Positions 48,602 to 59,686 of a stretch of 64,000 nt of DNA are shown here, piece by piece. The position numbers and the translations under genes were made by a program. The stretch comes from Propionibacteriaceae bacterium (GTDB lineage: Bacteria; Actinomycetota; Actinomycetes; Propionibacteriales; Propionibacteriaceae), in the NCBI GenBank assembly GCA_031271975.1, contig JAISUR010000016.1:62001-126000 (forward strand), written 5' to 3'. The notes beneath the pieces are model-generated. The model was not told where the DNA came from and made no database searches. It saw only the letters and a list, made by a program, of their open reading frames with translations. Within the stretch, counting starts at the first letter, position 1, and each line of letters starts with the position of its first letter.

Positions 48602-50389
48602 TTACTTTTCCTTCTCCGGATGGTAGGCGCACACGTCGTCCAGGTCTTCGCTCTTGGGTTTTGAGGTGCTGGTCGGCGTGGGCGTGGACTTGCCCGGGGT
48701 GACGCTCGGCGTCGCGGTGGCCGTCGGCTGGGCGGCTTCGGCGTTGGCTTTCGCGGTCTCCTTGATTGCCTGCTGCACGCGCTTCTTCACCTTGTCCCAA
48801 GGCGGATTCGCGCTCACCCAGCCGTCTTTTCCGGTCTGGAACACGATGGAACGCATCTTGGTGCCCTGGATCCGCGTCGCCAGCTCGACGAAGGCCGGCA
48901 GCATGTCCTGCGGCACGTCGGTCAGCACCATGTTCTTGCCAGCCTCGGCGACGGCGTTGAAGCGGGCCAGCACGTTGGCTGGATTCGCCTGGTGGACTAC
49001 CGCGTTGATCACGCAGCGCTGGCGTTCCATGCGGGAGTAGTCGTTCAGGCCGTAGCGGCCGCGCGCATACCACAATGCCCGCGAGCCTTTCATCAACTGA
49101 TTCGGCCCCACTTCGATCCAGTCGCGCGGCGGGACCTTCTGATCCGTCTTGCCGCCGATCGGAATGCGGTAGTTCACGTTGAGCGTGACGCCGCCAAGGG
49201 CGTTGATGAGCTGCTTGAAGCCGTCCATGTTGACCACGATGTAGTAGTCGATGTCCAAGCCCAAGGCCTCGCTGACGGAGATCTTCATGACGTCCGCGGC
49301 CAGGTTGTCCGTCTTGCCCAGGATGTTCTTCGGCACGCGTGCCGGGACGTTGCGGTACATGGCGTTGAGGAAGTATTCGGCGTTCTTGCCGTCTTTGCCG
49401 TCGTAGAAACCGTTCGGATAGTACTTGTAAAGCGGTGAGTCCTTCGGGAAGGGCATCCGCGCCGTATTGCGCGGCAGCGAGAACAGCGTGGTGTCACCTG
49501 TCTTCGTGTCGATCGAGGCGACGATGACGGTGTCCGCCCGCATGCCCAGCTTGTCGCTGCGGCCCGTGCCGGAGTCGCCGCCCAAGATCAGGATGTTCAG
49601 GCGCGGAATCTGCTCCCACGGATCGACCTCCGGCTCGATGGTTGGCACATTGTCGGAGCGGCCCGTCTCGGCGAACACCGAGTTGACAACGGTGGACGTT
49701 GTGTAGGCATAGTTTGCGCCGATCGCCATCGGGGCCGTGATGGCCAGTGAAAGAATGCCGACAACCACGGCTCCGCCCAGGCGCTGGCCCAGGCTCGGGT
49801 TCTTCGGCCGCAAGGCCAGATGCGAAGCGCAGATGATCAGCACCATGACCAGCCCCAACGCCGCGAGGCCGACGGCCACGCCCTGCAGCACGGACGACTG
49901 GGTGGCGTAGGTGTACAGCAGTCGCCGGTTCGTCACCGCGAGCGCTCCCAACGCCCCGGCCGCGCCCAGGAAAAGCACCAGGATGATCACGCCGACCACC
50001 TTGCGGCCCGCTTTGATCAAGCCGACGCCGGGCAGGATGGTGCCCAACACCGTCCACACGACGGCGGCACCGAATGAAGCTTTCTTCGCAGGCTCCTCGT
50101 AACGCCTGGCGGCGGCGTGCTTGCCAGGTTTGGCCGTGCCCTCGGCCTGCCTGCGCGGCGCGCGAGATTCGCCTTCGGGTGCGAAGACATCGGCGAAAGC
50201 CGGATCGTCGGCGATCTTGTCCGATTCCGATTGCGCGCGCAACTGCGCCAATGACACCGTGGATTCGTCTACGCCTGGCGTGGCCGCGAAGCGGCGTCCC
50301 GGATCAGTGTCGGTTAGCGGATTGATTTGCCCGTCACTGGCCCGGCGTTTAGCGTCGCCCTCGCCCGGCAGTGAATCATCCGTAGCCAT
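48602..50389 (-). CDS. LytR-CpsA-Psr (LCP) family cell-wall ligase
   Basis: A 595-residue membrane protein that probably attaches glycopolymers to peptidoglycan. An acidic cytoplasmic head (about 1-110) is followed by four closely spaced helices (about 112-245) and the LCP domain (about 265-520) with NILILGGDSG, RADTVIVASIDTKTGDTTLFSLPRNT (polyprenyl-phosphate-binding Arg), GLDIDYYIVVNMDGFKQLINALGGV and ARGRYGLNDYSRMERQR. The C-terminal tail is Pro/Thr-rich. Three extra helices compared with the usual single-pass form place it in the multi-helix actinobacterial subgroup. Confidence 0.93.
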   Translation of the reverse strand: MATDDSLPGEGDAKRRASDGQINPLTDTDPGRRFAATPGVDESTVSLAQLRAQSESDKIADDPAFADVFAPEGESRAPRRQAEGTAKPGKHAAARRYEEPAKKASFGAAVVWTVLGTILPGVGLIKAGRKVVGVIILVLFLGAAGALGALAVTNRRLLYTYATQSSVLQGVAVGLAALGLVMVLIICASHLALRPKNPSLGQRLGGAVVVGILSLAITAPMAIGANYAYTTSTVVNSVFAETGRSDNVPTIEPEVDPWEQIPRLNILILGGDSGTGRSDKLGMRADTVIVASIDTKTGDTTLFSLPRNTARMPFPKDSPLYKYYPNGFYDGKDGKNAEYFLNAMYRNVPARVPKNILGKTDNLAADVMKISVSEALGLDIDYYIVVNMDGFKQLINALGGVTLNVNYRIPIGGKTDQKVPPRDWIEVGPNQLMKGSRALWYARGRYGLNDYSRMERQRCVINAVVHQANPANVLARFNAVAEAGKNMVLTDVPQDMLPAFVELATRIQGTKMRSIVFQTGKDGWVSANPPWDKVKKRVQQAIKETAKANAEAAQPTATATPSVTPGKSTPTPTSTSKPKSEDLDDVCAYHPEKEK

Positions 50390-50458
50390 AAAAGCCTTTC
50401 GCCAATCTACTCAACTCGCACGATTGTACTCGGCGTTTCTGTGCGACGTGGCTGGCGG

Positions 50459-50543
50459 CGGCGAGGGAGGGATTCGAACCCTCGGAGGTTTCACCCTCGG
50501 CCGCTTTCAAGGCGGCTGCACTAGTCCACTATGCGACCTCGCC
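50459..50543 (-). tRNA. tRNA-Ser (anticodon UGA)
   Basis: Read on the minus strand, GGCGAGG (from 50543) pairs with CCTCGCC (ending 50460), with discriminator G at 50459. The anticodon stem GCCGC/GCGGC holds a CTTGAAA loop with UGA at 50509-50507. A long class II variable arm and the GGTTCGAATCC T loop follow. CCA is not encoded. Confidence 0.95.
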
Positions 50544-50625
50544 GAACGGGGACCATCCTACCTGCTCCGTGAGCAGCGGACTTCGTCCGAGATTCTGAAA
50601 CGAGTTCTTCGAGGACCAGGTTGGG

Positions 50626-52110
50626 TCACAGGCCGCGGGCCAGGCGGTAGTACGCCTGGTTCCAGTGCAACTCGTTGGCAAAGGCGCGCGCCGTGGTGCC
50701 CTGCGTGATCAGTGCCAACTCGGTGCCGGTCATCTGGGCGAAATCGGCCCAGGTGTCGGCGTCCACGTTGGTCGTCATGCAGGTGTGGTGGGCGGCACCA
50801 GCCGTCAACCAGCATTCCGCCGAAGTGTAGAAGTCCGGATCGGGCACCCACACCGCGCGGGCCACCGGAAGCTTCGGCAACGGCTGGTCCGGACCGACGA
50901 TCTGGACCGTGTTCGCGGTCAAGCGGAAACGGTCGCGCATGTCGGACAGGGCCACCACGATGGCCGGCCCCGGGTCCGCGTCGAACACCAGCCGGCACGG
51001 GTCTTCGCGGCCGCCGATGCCCAGCGGGTGGATTTCCAGGCGGGGCTTGGACGTGGTCAGCGACGGGCAGACCTCCAGCATGTGCGCGCCGAGGATCTTC
51101 TCTTGGCCGGGCACCAGGTTGTAGGTGTAGTCCTCCATCAGCGAGGCCCCGCCGGGCAGGCCCTGGCCGATCACCTTTGCGGTCCGCACCAGAACGGCCG
51201 TCTTCCAGTCGCCCTCGGCGCCGAAGCCGTAGCCGTCCGCCATCAAGCGCTGCACGGCCAGACCGGGCAGTTGCCGCAGCGCGCCCAAGTCCTCGAAGTT
51301 CGACGTGAACGCGTGGGCGCCGTGGGCTTCCAGGAAGGACCGCAGCGCGACCTCCTGCTTGGCGGCATACACCAGCGAATCGCGGCGCTCGCCGAGCAAT
51401 TCCGGCGCCACGTCGTACAGGTCGGCGTACTGGGTCACCAGGCTCTCAGCCTCCGCGTCGTCCACCTGGGCAACCGCGTCCACCAAATCGTTGACGCCGT
51501 AGGTGTTCACCGAGACACCGAAGACGTGCTCCGCTTCCACCTTGTCGCCCTCGGTGACCGCCACGTCGCGCATGTTGTCGCCGAAGCGGACCAGGCGCAG
51601 GGCGCGGGTGGCGGCAGCGCCGGCGGCGGCGCGGATCCAGCGGTCCAGCCGCGCGGTGACCTGTGGGGCCGAGACGTGGCCGACGACCGTCGTGCGGGCG
51701 ATGCCCAGCCGGGTTTCGATGTAGGCGAACTCGCGGTCGCCGTGGGCAGCCTGGTTCAAGTTCATGAAGTCCATGTCGATCGTGGACCAGGGCAGTTCCA
51801 CGTTCGCTTGAGTGTGCAGGTGGCACAAGGGCTTGTTGAGGGCGTCCAGGCCGGCGATCCACATCTTCGCCGGGGAGAAGGTGTGCATCCAGGCGATCAC
51901 ACCGATGCAGTCGTCATCCGCGTTGGCCTCCAGCATGGTGCGCAAGACGGCCTCCTTGGAGGTGAGCGTGGGTTTCCACACGACCTCGGCCGGGAAGCCG
52001 GCGCCCTGCAACTGCGCGACGATGGCTTGCGAGTTCTGGGCGACCTGCTCAACTACCTCGGGGCCGTAGAGGCCCTGGCTGCCGGTGAGGAACCAAATCT
52101 TGGATGTCAT
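50626..52110 (-). CDS. araA: L-arabinose isomerase
   Basis: A 494-residue enzyme that converts L-arabinose to L-ribulose. The N-terminus [21 protein letters not shown], the core [46 protein letters not shown], the metal-site Glu in [17 protein letters not shown] and MEDYTYNL, and the C-terminal HHTCMTTNV are all typical. GTAAGGAAAA precedes the ATG. The frame to 52587 lies antisense-free but inside araD and is not used. It follows araD after a 134-bp gap with a REP-like hairpin. No ribulokinase gene (araB) is in the window. Confidence 0.97.
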   Translation of the reverse strand: MTSKIWFLTGSQGLYGPEVVEQVAQNSQAIVAQLQGAGFPAEVVWKPTLTSKEAVLRTMLEANADDDCIGVIAWMHTFSPAKMWIAGLDALNKPLCHLHTQANVELPWSTIDMDFMNLNQAAHGDREFAYIETRLGIARTTVVGHVSAPQVTARLDRWIRAAAGAAATRALRLVRFGDNMRDVAVTEGDKVEAEHVFGVSVNTYGVNDLVDAVAQVDDAEAESLVTQYADLYDVAPELLGERRDSLVYAAKQEVALRSFLEAHGAHAFTSNFEDLGALRQLPGLAVQRLMADGYGFGAEGDWKTAVLVRTAKVIGQGLPGGASLMEDYTYNLVPGQEKILGAHMLEVCPSLTTSKPRLEIHPLGIGGREDPCRLVFDADPGPAIVVALSDMRDRFRLTANTVQIVGPDQPLPKLPVARAVWVPDPDFYTSAECWLTAGAAHHTCMTTNVDADTWADFAQMTGTELALITQGTTARAFANELHWNQAYYRLARGL

Positions 52111-52155
52111 TTCATTTTCCTTACTTCTGGGGCGGGATAACGGACTGCGTCCGAG

Positions 52156-52176
52156 ATCCCGGAACGAGTCCGGGAT
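52156..52176. repeat. REP-like hairpin between araD and araA
   Basis: A perfect ATCCCGGA-N5-TCCGGGAT palindrome (spacer ACGAG) with the GACGGG flank. Here the element is inside an operon rather than between convergent genes, so it may set relative araD and araA mRNA levels. Degenerate copies follow to about 52240. Confidence 0.85.
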
Positions 52177-52244
52177 GACGGGTGGGGTGCTGGGTACTGG
52201 GATGACCCGGTGGGGTGCCAGGACGACGGGGTGGATGCGCCGGA

Positions 52245-52928
52245 CTATTGGCCGTACACATTTTGGTATCTCTCGTAGAGGTGGTCGATGTCGTCCTGGT
52301 GGATGGGGACGGGGTTGCCGAGTTGGCGGGCGATGTGGATGGTCTTGGCCACCTCTTCGCACATGACGGCGGCTTTCACGGCGTCGCGGGCGTCTTTGCC
52401 GACCGTGAAGACGCCGTGGTTGGCCATCAGCACGGCCGGGGACCGGGAGCAGCTCAAGGTCTCTACGATGCCGCGGCCTATGGAGTCGTCGCCGATTAGG
52501 GCGAACGGGCCGACGGGGATATCGCCGCCGAACTCGTCGCCCATCATCGTCAGCACGCACGGTATCGGCTCGCGCCGGGCGGCCCACGCCGTGGCGTAGG
52601 TGGAATGGGTGTGCACCTGCCCACCCACGTAGTCCAGGTTGCGGTAGACGTAGGCGTGCGCGGCCGTGTCCGAACTCGGCTTGAGGCCGGGCACGTTGCC
52701 GAAGCCGTCGGCCAAGTTGCCGTCAAGGTCAGTGACGACCATCAGCTCGGGAGCAAGTTCGTCATAGGAGACGCCGCTGGGCTTGATGACCATCAGATCG
52801 GCGTCCGGGACGCGCCCAGAGATGTTGCCGGCCGTCCAGACCACCAGGCCGTAGCGGGTTAGTTCTGAGTGCAGCGCGGCAACCTCGTTGCGGAGCCTGG
52901 CCACCGCCTCAGTGATCGTCTCAGTCAT
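52245..52928 (-). CDS. araD: L-ribulose-5-phosphate 4-epimerase
   Basis: A 227-residue class II aldolase-fold enzyme that makes D-xylulose 5-phosphate. Zinc-site and phosphate-site motifs are [34 protein letters not shown] (two His) and [18 protein letters not shown] (third His). GAGGTGG precedes the ATG at 52928. It is the first gene of the araD-araA unit, behind its own operator-controlled promoter. Confidence 0.96.
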   Translation of the reverse strand: MTETITEAVARLRNEVAALHSELTRYGLVVWTAGNISGRVPDADLMVIKPSGVSYDELAPELMVVTDLDGNLADGFGNVPGLKPSSDTAAHAYVYRNLDYVGGQVHTHSTYATAWAARREPIPCVLTMMGDEFGGDIPVGPFALIGDDSIGRGIVETLSCSRSPAVLMANHGVFTVGKDARDAVKAAVMCEEVAKTIHIARQLGNPVPIHQDDIDHLYERYQNVYGQ

Positions 52929-52960
52929 TTTCCACCTCTGCGGGATCGGGCAATTCCAAG

Positions 52961-52988
52961 TGTGAACGCTCACAGCTTGGAATGTCAA
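52961..52988 (-). promoter_or_regulatory. araDA promoter with LacI-type operator O1
   Basis: On the minus strand TTGACA (52988-52983) is followed at suitable spacing by a weak -10 (CACACT or TCACAC). The perfect palindrome TGTGAACGCTCACA (52961-52974) lies between and over the -10, flanked by CCAAG/CTTGG arms. A bound repressor would block RNA polymerase. Confidence 0.85.
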
Positions 52989-53017
52989 CGACCCACCCCA
53001 CGCTTCCTTTCTTGGGT

Positions 53018-54091
53018 CTAGGCGCGCTTGCGGCGCACGTAGGCGAATACCGATTGCAGGATGATGAAGAAGCTCATGATCGCTGCCAGGATGACGCTGG
53101 ACCAGCCGTTGGCCAGCGTGCCATTGAAGTTGATGAACTTGGTGATCGTGGTCTGCACGAGCACGCCGATCAGGGAGCCGGGCACCGAGCCGACGCCGCC
53201 GGTCAGCAGCGTGCCGCCGATGACCGAACCCGCGATGGCTTGCATCTCGAAGGCTTGGGCTTTCTCGACCGCGCCGCCCGTGGAGAACAGGCAGAACAGG
53301 AATCCGCCGAACGCTGCCAGCAGGCCGTTGAAGGTGTAGACGATCAGCTTGGTGCGCCGCACGTTCAGGCCCATCAGCAGCGCGGACTGCTCGGAGCCGC
53401 CCACGGCGTACACGTTGCGGCCGAACTTTGTCCAGCTCATGACGATCCACACGATGATCAGCGCCGCGAAGGCGAGCACCACCGAGAGGTAGATGAACGG
53501 CTCCTGGTAGACCCCGGCCGCGTTCGTGTAGCCGCCGAACGGGAACTTGATCTTGAACAGGGCCAACGCCATGAAGTCCTTGTTGGTGATGTCGATCGTC
53601 TGCGGGGAGATGATCGCCGTCATGCCGCGGGCGAAGAACAAGCCGGCCAAGGTCACGATGAACGGCTGGATGCGGAAGTAGGCCACCAAAATGCCCTGGA
53701 ACAGGCCGAAGACGATGCCGGTGATCATGACCACTGTGATCATGACGTAGCAGTTCGCTCCCTGCTTCTCCATATAGAAGGCGAACATCATGCAGTACAT
53801 GGCCACCTGCGAACCCACCGAAATGTCGATGCCGCCCGAGATCAACACCATGGTCATGCCGGCGGCGATGACGATCAGGCCCGGGTTGGAGTTCAACATG
53901 TCGAAGAACGAGTTCAGCGAGGCGAAGTTCTTGTTCTGGTAGATGACGCAGCCCGCGCCGTAAATCCCGATGAACAAGGCCACGGTGATCAACACCAGGA
54001 AGTTGTTTCCGTAGAACTTCGACCGGACGCGGCGCCACAGCCGCATCAGGAAGCTGTCATTGCGGACGATGGGGGTCACTTCGGTGCTCAT
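53018..54091 (-). CDS. Sugar ABC transporter permease (YjfF-like)
   Basis: A 357-residue permease of the ribose/galactofuranose type (BPD_transp_2). About ten helices are visible; the conserved segment is MTMVLISGGIDISVGSQVAMYCMM, plus AVGGSEQSALLMGLNVRRTKLIVYTFNGLLAAFGGFL. Its start overlaps the stop of the second permease by four bases. It is the last gene of the four-gene transporter operon. Order and similarity follow E. coli ytfQ-ytfR-ytfT-yjfF. Confidence 0.92.
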   Translation of the reverse strand: MSTEVTPIVRNDSFLMRLWRRVRSKFYGNNFLVLITVALFIGIYGAGCVIYQNKNFASLNSFFDMLNSNPGLIVIAAGMTMVLISGGIDISVGSQVAMYCMMFAFYMEKQGANCYVMITVVMITGIVFGLFQGILVAYFRIQPFIVTLAGLFFARGMTAIISPQTIDITNKDFMALALFKIKFPFGGYTNAAGVYQEPFIYLSVVLAFAALIIVWIVMSWTKFGRNVYAVGGSEQSALLMGLNVRRTKLIVYTFNGLLAAFGGFLFCLFSTGGAVEKAQAFEMQAIAGSVIGGTLLTGGVGSVPGSLIGVLVQTTITKFINFNGTLANGWSSVILAAIMSFFIILQSVFAYVRRKRA

Positions 54092-55232
54092 GCCTGCACC
54101 TCCTGCCCCCGGGAACTGAGTTGTCGGACGAACGCGAGGCCCTTGTTGACCATCGGCCGCAACTCCGGCGACTGCAAGACCACGATGATGACCACGACGA
54201 CGGCTTTGTAGACCGGCAACTGGTCGGCCGACACGTTGACCGAGTAGAGCACGGTTGTCAGCGCCTGGATGGTGACCGCGCCGATCACCGAACCGGACAG
54301 CGAGAACTTGCCGCCAGCGAGCGAGTTGCCGCCCAGGGCCACCGCCAAGATGGCGTCCAGTTCGAGCATCTTGCCGCAGTTGTTGGCGTCGATGCCGCCG
54401 ATGCGGGAGGTGGCGATGATGCCCGCGATGCCCGCGCAGACGCCGCAGAAGATGTAGCCGATCAGGATGATCCGGGCCGAATTAAGGCCGAAGATCCGCG
54501 AGGCGCGGTTGTTGATGCCGACCGACTGGATATTCATGCCCCAGGCCGTGTAACGCAGGATCAGAGCGGTGAAGATCACCATGCCCGCCGCGATGAAAAT
54601 AGCGGTCGGGATGGGCACCAGGTTGTTGCCGGCGTCGTCCTGGATGAAGTTGCCCAGCCACTTGTAGTTGGGCACGTCCACCTTGTCGATCTGGCCGTCG
54701 GCGAACACCTTGGCGGCACCGCGGCCGCCGGTGTAGAGGATCAGCGTGGCCACCATGGGCTGGATGCGCAGGTTCGCCACCAAGAAGCCGTTCCAGGCTC
54801 CGGCGATAGCGCCCACACCGATGGCTATGGCCAAGCCCAAGACGTAGGGGATCACATACTCCTTGACGTGGTAGTCGTTCTGTGGCAGCGTGCCGAAACC
54901 CAGCGCCCAGATGGACACCGCTCCGGAGAACGCCATGACGGCGCCCACGGAAATGTCGGTCCCAGCCGAACAGGAGACGCAGATGGTCATGCCCAAGGCC
55001 ACGATCACCAGTTCCGAGGAGCGGTTCAAGATGGTGATGAGCGGGCCGTTCAAGGTGCCGTTGGTGAGCGTGATCTCGAAGAAGGTGAGGGGCGAACCGC
55101 CGGAGGACACGTTCACCGCCACGTTCATCATCATCACGAGGATCAGGCACAGGATCGGCAGGAACAGCTTGCCGTGGGTGATCTTCCGGACCAGTTGTTG
55201 GAACGAGGTGCCGCTGAAGTCGATGTCTGTCG

Positions 55233-55236
<4 letters not shown>
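54088..55236 (-). CDS. Sugar ABC transporter permease (YtfT-like)
   Basis: A 382-residue permease with about ten helices. LGMTICVSCSAGTDISVGAVMAFSGAVSIW is the family motif, and SVGINNRASRIFGLNSARIILIGYIFCGVCAGIAGIIATSRIGGIDANN the cytoplasmic coupling region. It overlaps the ATPase gene and the other permease by four bases each, so the three are tightly coupled. With YjfF it would form a heterodimeric channel. Confidence 0.92.
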
Positions 55237-56747
<1,511 letters not shown>

Positions 56748-56843
56748 CGTTGCTCCTTCCGCCTTGGGAAAGCAGACGCGCAGAGATTATCAACCTCTGC
56801 GCGTCTGCTCACTTCTCAAAGATGGTTAATGAGACGCGGCGGC

Positions 56844-57899
56844 TTACGAACCGAACGCGACCGTGATCTTCTCGGCGGCGTTCGAGGAATCGATGACACC
56901 CTCGACCGAGTAGGTGATCTTGGCGATGGTCTCGCCGGCGGCGGCCTTCTTGATCAAGTCGCCGACCTGCGGGCCGAGCAGCGGATCGCACTCGGCGATG
57001 ACGTCGATCTTGCCATCAATGACCATCTGCACGGCGGACTTGTTGCCGTCGAAGGAGATGATGATGTAGTCCTCGACCTTCTTGCCAGCGGCAGTGAGGG
57101 CGTCGATGGCGCCGTAGGTCATGTCGTCGTTCTCGGAGTAGATCACGTTGAAGTCGGCATTCTGCTGCAGGATGGACTCCATGACTTCCTGGCCCTTGGC
57201 CTGCGTGAACTCACCGGTCTGCTGGGCGACGAGCGACCAGTTGGCGTTGGCGGCGACTGCGTCGTCGAGAGCCTTGGAGCGGCCCTTCTGAGCGGTCGAG
57301 CCGATGGTGCCCTGCAGGTGGACGATCTTGGCCTCGGCAACGCTGTTGTCGGCCATGTACTTGGTCAGCCACTCGACTGCGCGGTTGCCTTCGGCCTCCA
57401 TGTCGCCACCGAAGTAGGTCAGGTAGAGGTCTTCAGAAACCGAGAGCTGGCGGTCGGAAACGATCAGCGGGATGCCGGCGGCCTTGGCCTCTTCCAGGAT
57501 CGGCTCCCAGCCGGAGTCGGTCACGGGGGCCAGGTCGATGACTTCGGCGCCCTGGGTGATCAGGTCGCGCACGTCCTGCTTCTGCTTGTCAGCATCCTGG
57601 TTGGCGTCGGCGAAGATCAGCTTGAAGCCGTTGGCCTCGACGAAGTAATCCTTATAGGACTGCGTGTTCGCGGTACGCCAGCCGGACTCGGCGCCCACCT
57701 GGGCAAAGCCGAGGGTGATGTAGCCGTCGCCGTCAATGTCCTTGGGAACCAGGTTGTAGCCTTCGGCCGCGGGAGCTTCTCCGCCGCCGTCAGCAGGCGT
57801 CGTCGTGTCAGCCGTGGGGGTGCTACCGCCGCCGCAAGCAGCGAGGCTCAGCGCCAGGGCGATACCGGATACCGCGATTGCGACATTCTTGATTTTCAC
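56844..57899 (-). CDS. Sugar ABC transporter substrate-binding lipoprotein (YtfQ-like)
   Basis: A 351-residue lipoprotein. The GTG at 57899 has AAGGAG at good spacing; the ATG at 57938 would put a basic stretch before the signal peptide. Lipobox LAAC gives Cys21. The mature part is a periplasmic-binding-protein type I domain: ITLGFAQVGAESGWRTANTQSYKDYF, VRDLITQGAEVIDLAPVTDSGWEPILEEAKAAGIPLIVSDRQL, FNVIYSENDDMTYGAIDAL. This is close to YtfQ, which binds furanose sugars. The arabinose context suggests L-arabinose, perhaps in furanose form, as ligand (inference). Confidence 0.92.
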   Translation of the reverse strand: MKIKNVAIAVSGIALALSLAACGGGSTPTADTTTPADGGGEAPAAEGYNLVPKDIDGDGYITLGFAQVGAESGWRTANTQSYKDYFVEANGFKLIFADANQDADKQKQDVRDLITQGAEVIDLAPVTDSGWEPILEEAKAAGIPLIVSDRQLSVSEDLYLTYFGGDMEAEGNRAVEWLTKYMADNSVAEAKIVHLQGTIGSTAQKGRSKALDDAVAANANWSLVAQQTGEFTQAKGQEVMESILQQNADFNVIYSENDDMTYGAIDALTAAGKKVEDYIIISFDGNKSAVQMVIDGKIDVIAECDPLLGPQVGDLIKKAAAGETIAKITYSVEGVIDSSNAAEKITVAFGS

Positions 57900-57963
57900 T
57901 CGTTTTCTCCTTTTCGAGTACGTCTGTGGACTCCGCAACGGCCGCCTTGGCCGTTGTTACCGC

Positions 57964-58149
57964 TCACATGCGGTGATACCAGTGTGAACGTTCCCACGCG
58001 GGCGAGTCAAGCTTGCCATGGTCGCGATTCGGTAACGATTCAGCACCCGGAGATGTTGGGGATCCGGCCGCAGTGGCCGGGTCGGAGGGGTTGTGGAAGG
58101 GGACGCGAGAGCGGGCTGTTTGGCCATGTTTTGCGACTGATGCGCTCAT
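57964..58149 (-). CDS. 61-codon ORF at the head of the transporter operon
   Basis: Between the operator-controlled promoter (about 58223-58249) and the binding-protein gene lies a 61-codon ORF (MSASVAKHGQTARSRVPF..) with AAAGGAG six bases before its ATG, one of the better ribosome sites in this region. It has no signal peptide or membrane helix and no recognised domain; it ends 64 bases before the next start. It may be a small protein or a translated leader. Composition alone is not convincing. Confidence 0.4.
   Translation of the reverse strand: MSASVAKHGQTARSRVPFHNPSDPATAAGSPTSPGAESLPNRDHGKLDSPAWERSHWYHRM
57983..57996 (-). promoter_or_regulatory. LacI-type operator O2 (imperfect)
   Basis: TGTGAACGTTCCCA matches the TGTGAACGCTCACA operator at 12 of 14 positions. 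It lies about 85 bases before the binding-protein start and inside the 61-codon ORF, so it could be an auxiliary site or mark a second promoter. Confidence 0.6.
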
Positions 58150-58197
58150 GCCTGCTCCTTTGCCTTGGTGGGGGACCGTGATGGGCTTCCGTGTCCA

Positions 58198-58211
58198 TGT
58201 GAACGGTCACA
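58198..58211 (-). promoter_or_regulatory. LacI-type operator O3
   Basis: TGTGAACGGTCACA differs at one position from the perfect palindrome. Its centre is 25 bp from O4, so one repressor dimer each could bind side by side downstream of the promoter. Confidence 0.8.
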
Positions 58212-58222
58212 TTGGGTAATAG

Positions 58223-58249
58223 TGTGAACGCTCACAATTGATTTGTCAA
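58223..58249 (-). promoter_or_regulatory. Transporter operon promoter with LacI-type operator O4
   Basis: On the minus strand TTGACA (58249-58244) is followed after 17 bases by CACACT. The perfect palindrome TGTGAACGCTCACA (58223-58236) overlaps that -10, the same arrangement as at araDA. Confidence 0.85.
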
Positions 58250-58290
58250 GTCCCCCCGGAGACCGCACTGCGTTTTGACCCAACCCCGTC

Positions 58291-58311
58291 ATGCTGAACT
58301 TGTTTCAGCAT
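58291..58311. repeat. REP-like hairpin variant after the repressor gene
   Basis: ATGCTGAA-N5-TTCAGCAT keeps the size and flanks (GTC before; TTGGGACG after) of the dispersed hairpin family but with changed stem bases on both sides. A degenerate copy follows at about 58350-58370. It lies between the repressor stop and the transporter promoter. Confidence 0.65.
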
Positions 58312-58387
58312 CTTGGGACGCAGTCCCATGCGCCCCGCAGGAGGGGACCCCGCAACGAGTCCGGGATGACAGGAAAGGGTTTGGCGA

Positions 58388-59401
58388 TCAGGCGCGCGGG
58401 GGGGCGGTGGACGCCCGTACGATCAATTCCGGGAGTACGGTGTGGAGGCTGGGCTCGCGGCCCTCGATCAACTCGATCAGCATTTCCAGGCAGTATTCGC
58501 CCATGGTGCCGAAGTCCTGGTTGATGGTGGTGAGCGGGGGCACCAGGTCTGCGGAGCCCACCGCGTTGTCGAAGCCGACCACGGAGATTTCGGAGGGTAC
58601 TTTGATGCCCGCCTCGGTGAAGGCGCGCAACAGTCCGATCGCCATCATGTCGTTGCCGGCGAATACGGCGGTGGGGCGGTTGTCCTGCTCGGCGATGCGG
58701 CGGCCGATCTCGTAGCCGGTTTCGGGATACCAGTCGCCCTCGGCGAAGAAGCCGGGCGGCAGATTGGCCTGGGCCAGCTCGTCGCTCCACGCGGAGGCAC
58801 GTTCCGCGGCCTGGAATTCGTTGAGCGGTCCGGAGATGTGGGCGATATCGGTGTGCCCCAGGTCGATCAGGTGCCGCACGGCTCGGATCGCGCCCGCGCG
58901 CTGGTCCACGTCGATGGAGTGCAACTGGGTATCGGCGCTGGTCGCGACGATGATTGGCAGCCGGTCGGCCAGTTGCGCGGCGGCGTCCAAGGTGGGTTGG
59001 TTGGGGGCGATGACGACAGCGCCCTCGGCGCCTTGGTCGAGGAAATGCAGCAGCGCGGCGTCCATCTCAGCCTGGGTGTGGTCGCGCAAGAAGGTGACGG
59101 AGACCCAATAGCCCGCCCGGCGGGCGGCCTGGTCGATGCCCAGCAGCGCTCCGGAGGGGCCGGAGAGCTGCGCGTTGGTGACGGCCACGCCGAGCACGTT
59201 GGATTTCTTCGAAGCCAGCGTGCGGGCGGCGGCGTTGCGGCGGTAGCCCAGCCGGGCGATGACGTCTTGCACCCGGCGGCGAGTGTCGGGGCGTACGGCC
59301 GGGTGGTCGTTTATCACTCGGGAGACGGTCTGCCGGGACACGCCGGCCAGTTCAGCCACGTCGACGATCGACGGCGCGCGGGCTTCCGTGTCGGTTGTCA
59401 T
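58388..59401 (-). CDS. araR: LacI-family repressor of the arabinose genes
   Basis: A 337-residue regulator. The helix-turn-helix is SIVDVAELAGVSRQTVSRVINDHPAVRPDTRRRVQDVIARLGYRRNAAARTLASKKSNVLGV (about 10-72), followed by a sugar-binding domain with AVFAGNDMMAIGLLRAFTEAGIKVPSEISVVGFDN. GGGAGG precedes the ATG. Seven copies of its likely operator occur at araDA, the transporter, its own gene and the divergent GH43 gene. The name is by context: LacI-type AraR proteins regulate arabinose use in other actinobacteria. Effector not visible in the sequence. Confidence 0.9.
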   Translation of the reverse strand: MTTDTEARAPSIVDVAELAGVSRQTVSRVINDHPAVRPDTRRRVQDVIARLGYRRNAAARTLASKKSNVLGVAVTNAQLSGPSGALLGIDQAARRAGYWVSVTFLRDHTQAEMDAALLHFLDQGAEGAVVIAPNQPTLDAAAQLADRLPIIVATSADTQLHSIDVDQRAGAIRAVRHLIDLGHTDIAHISGPLNEFQAAERASAWSDELAQANLPPGFFAEGDWYPETGYEIGRRIAEQDNRPTAVFAGNDMMAIGLLRAFTEAGIKVPSEISVVGFDNAVGSADLVPPLTTINQDFGTMGEYCLEMLIELIEGREPSLHTVLPELIVRASTAPPRA

Positions 59402-59445
59402 CCAGACCTCCCTGTCGCGCGCAGCTTACCTTCTTTGGCGAAAAA

Positions 59446-59459
59446 AGTGAACGCTCTCA
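59446..59459 (-). promoter_or_regulatory. LacI-type operator O5 (imperfect), at the repressor gene
   Basis: AGTGAACGCTCTCA matches the operator at 12 of 14 positions and lies about 50 bases before the repressor start, suggesting autoregulation. Confidence 0.6.
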
Positions 59460-59533
59460 TCCCAGGTTCTTCCTAGTCCCGGCGTGGCCAAGGTGTCGTT
59501 TCGATAACTTCTCTGTGAGTTCCAAGATTGGTG

Positions 59534-59569
59534 TTGACAACCAAGCCCTCGGCGATGATACCGTTCACA
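59534..59569 (+). promoter_or_regulatory. GH43 gene promoter with operator-like site O6
   Basis: TTGACA at 59534-59539 is followed after 17 bases by GATACC (59557-59562), a weak -10. TGATACCGTTCACA (59556-59569) is a degraded copy of the operator overlapping that box. Confidence 0.65.
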
Positions 59570-59578
59570 TGGAAATTG

Positions 59579-59592
59579 TGTGAACGCTCACA
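59579..59592 (+). promoter_or_regulatory. LacI-type operator O7, at the GH43 gene
   Basis: TGTGAACGCTCACA is a perfect copy of the operator, just downstream of the proposed GH43 promoter and about 95 bases before the start codon. The rest of the leader to 59686 holds no other feature I can identify. Confidence 0.85.
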
Positions 59593-59686
59593 TGGCCAGT
59601 GAGCCGACTCACTTACCCACCCTCACAACTCAGTCACCCCACAATCGCATAGCCGGATCAAAGAAGAGCCGACCCAGGAGTCCAAT

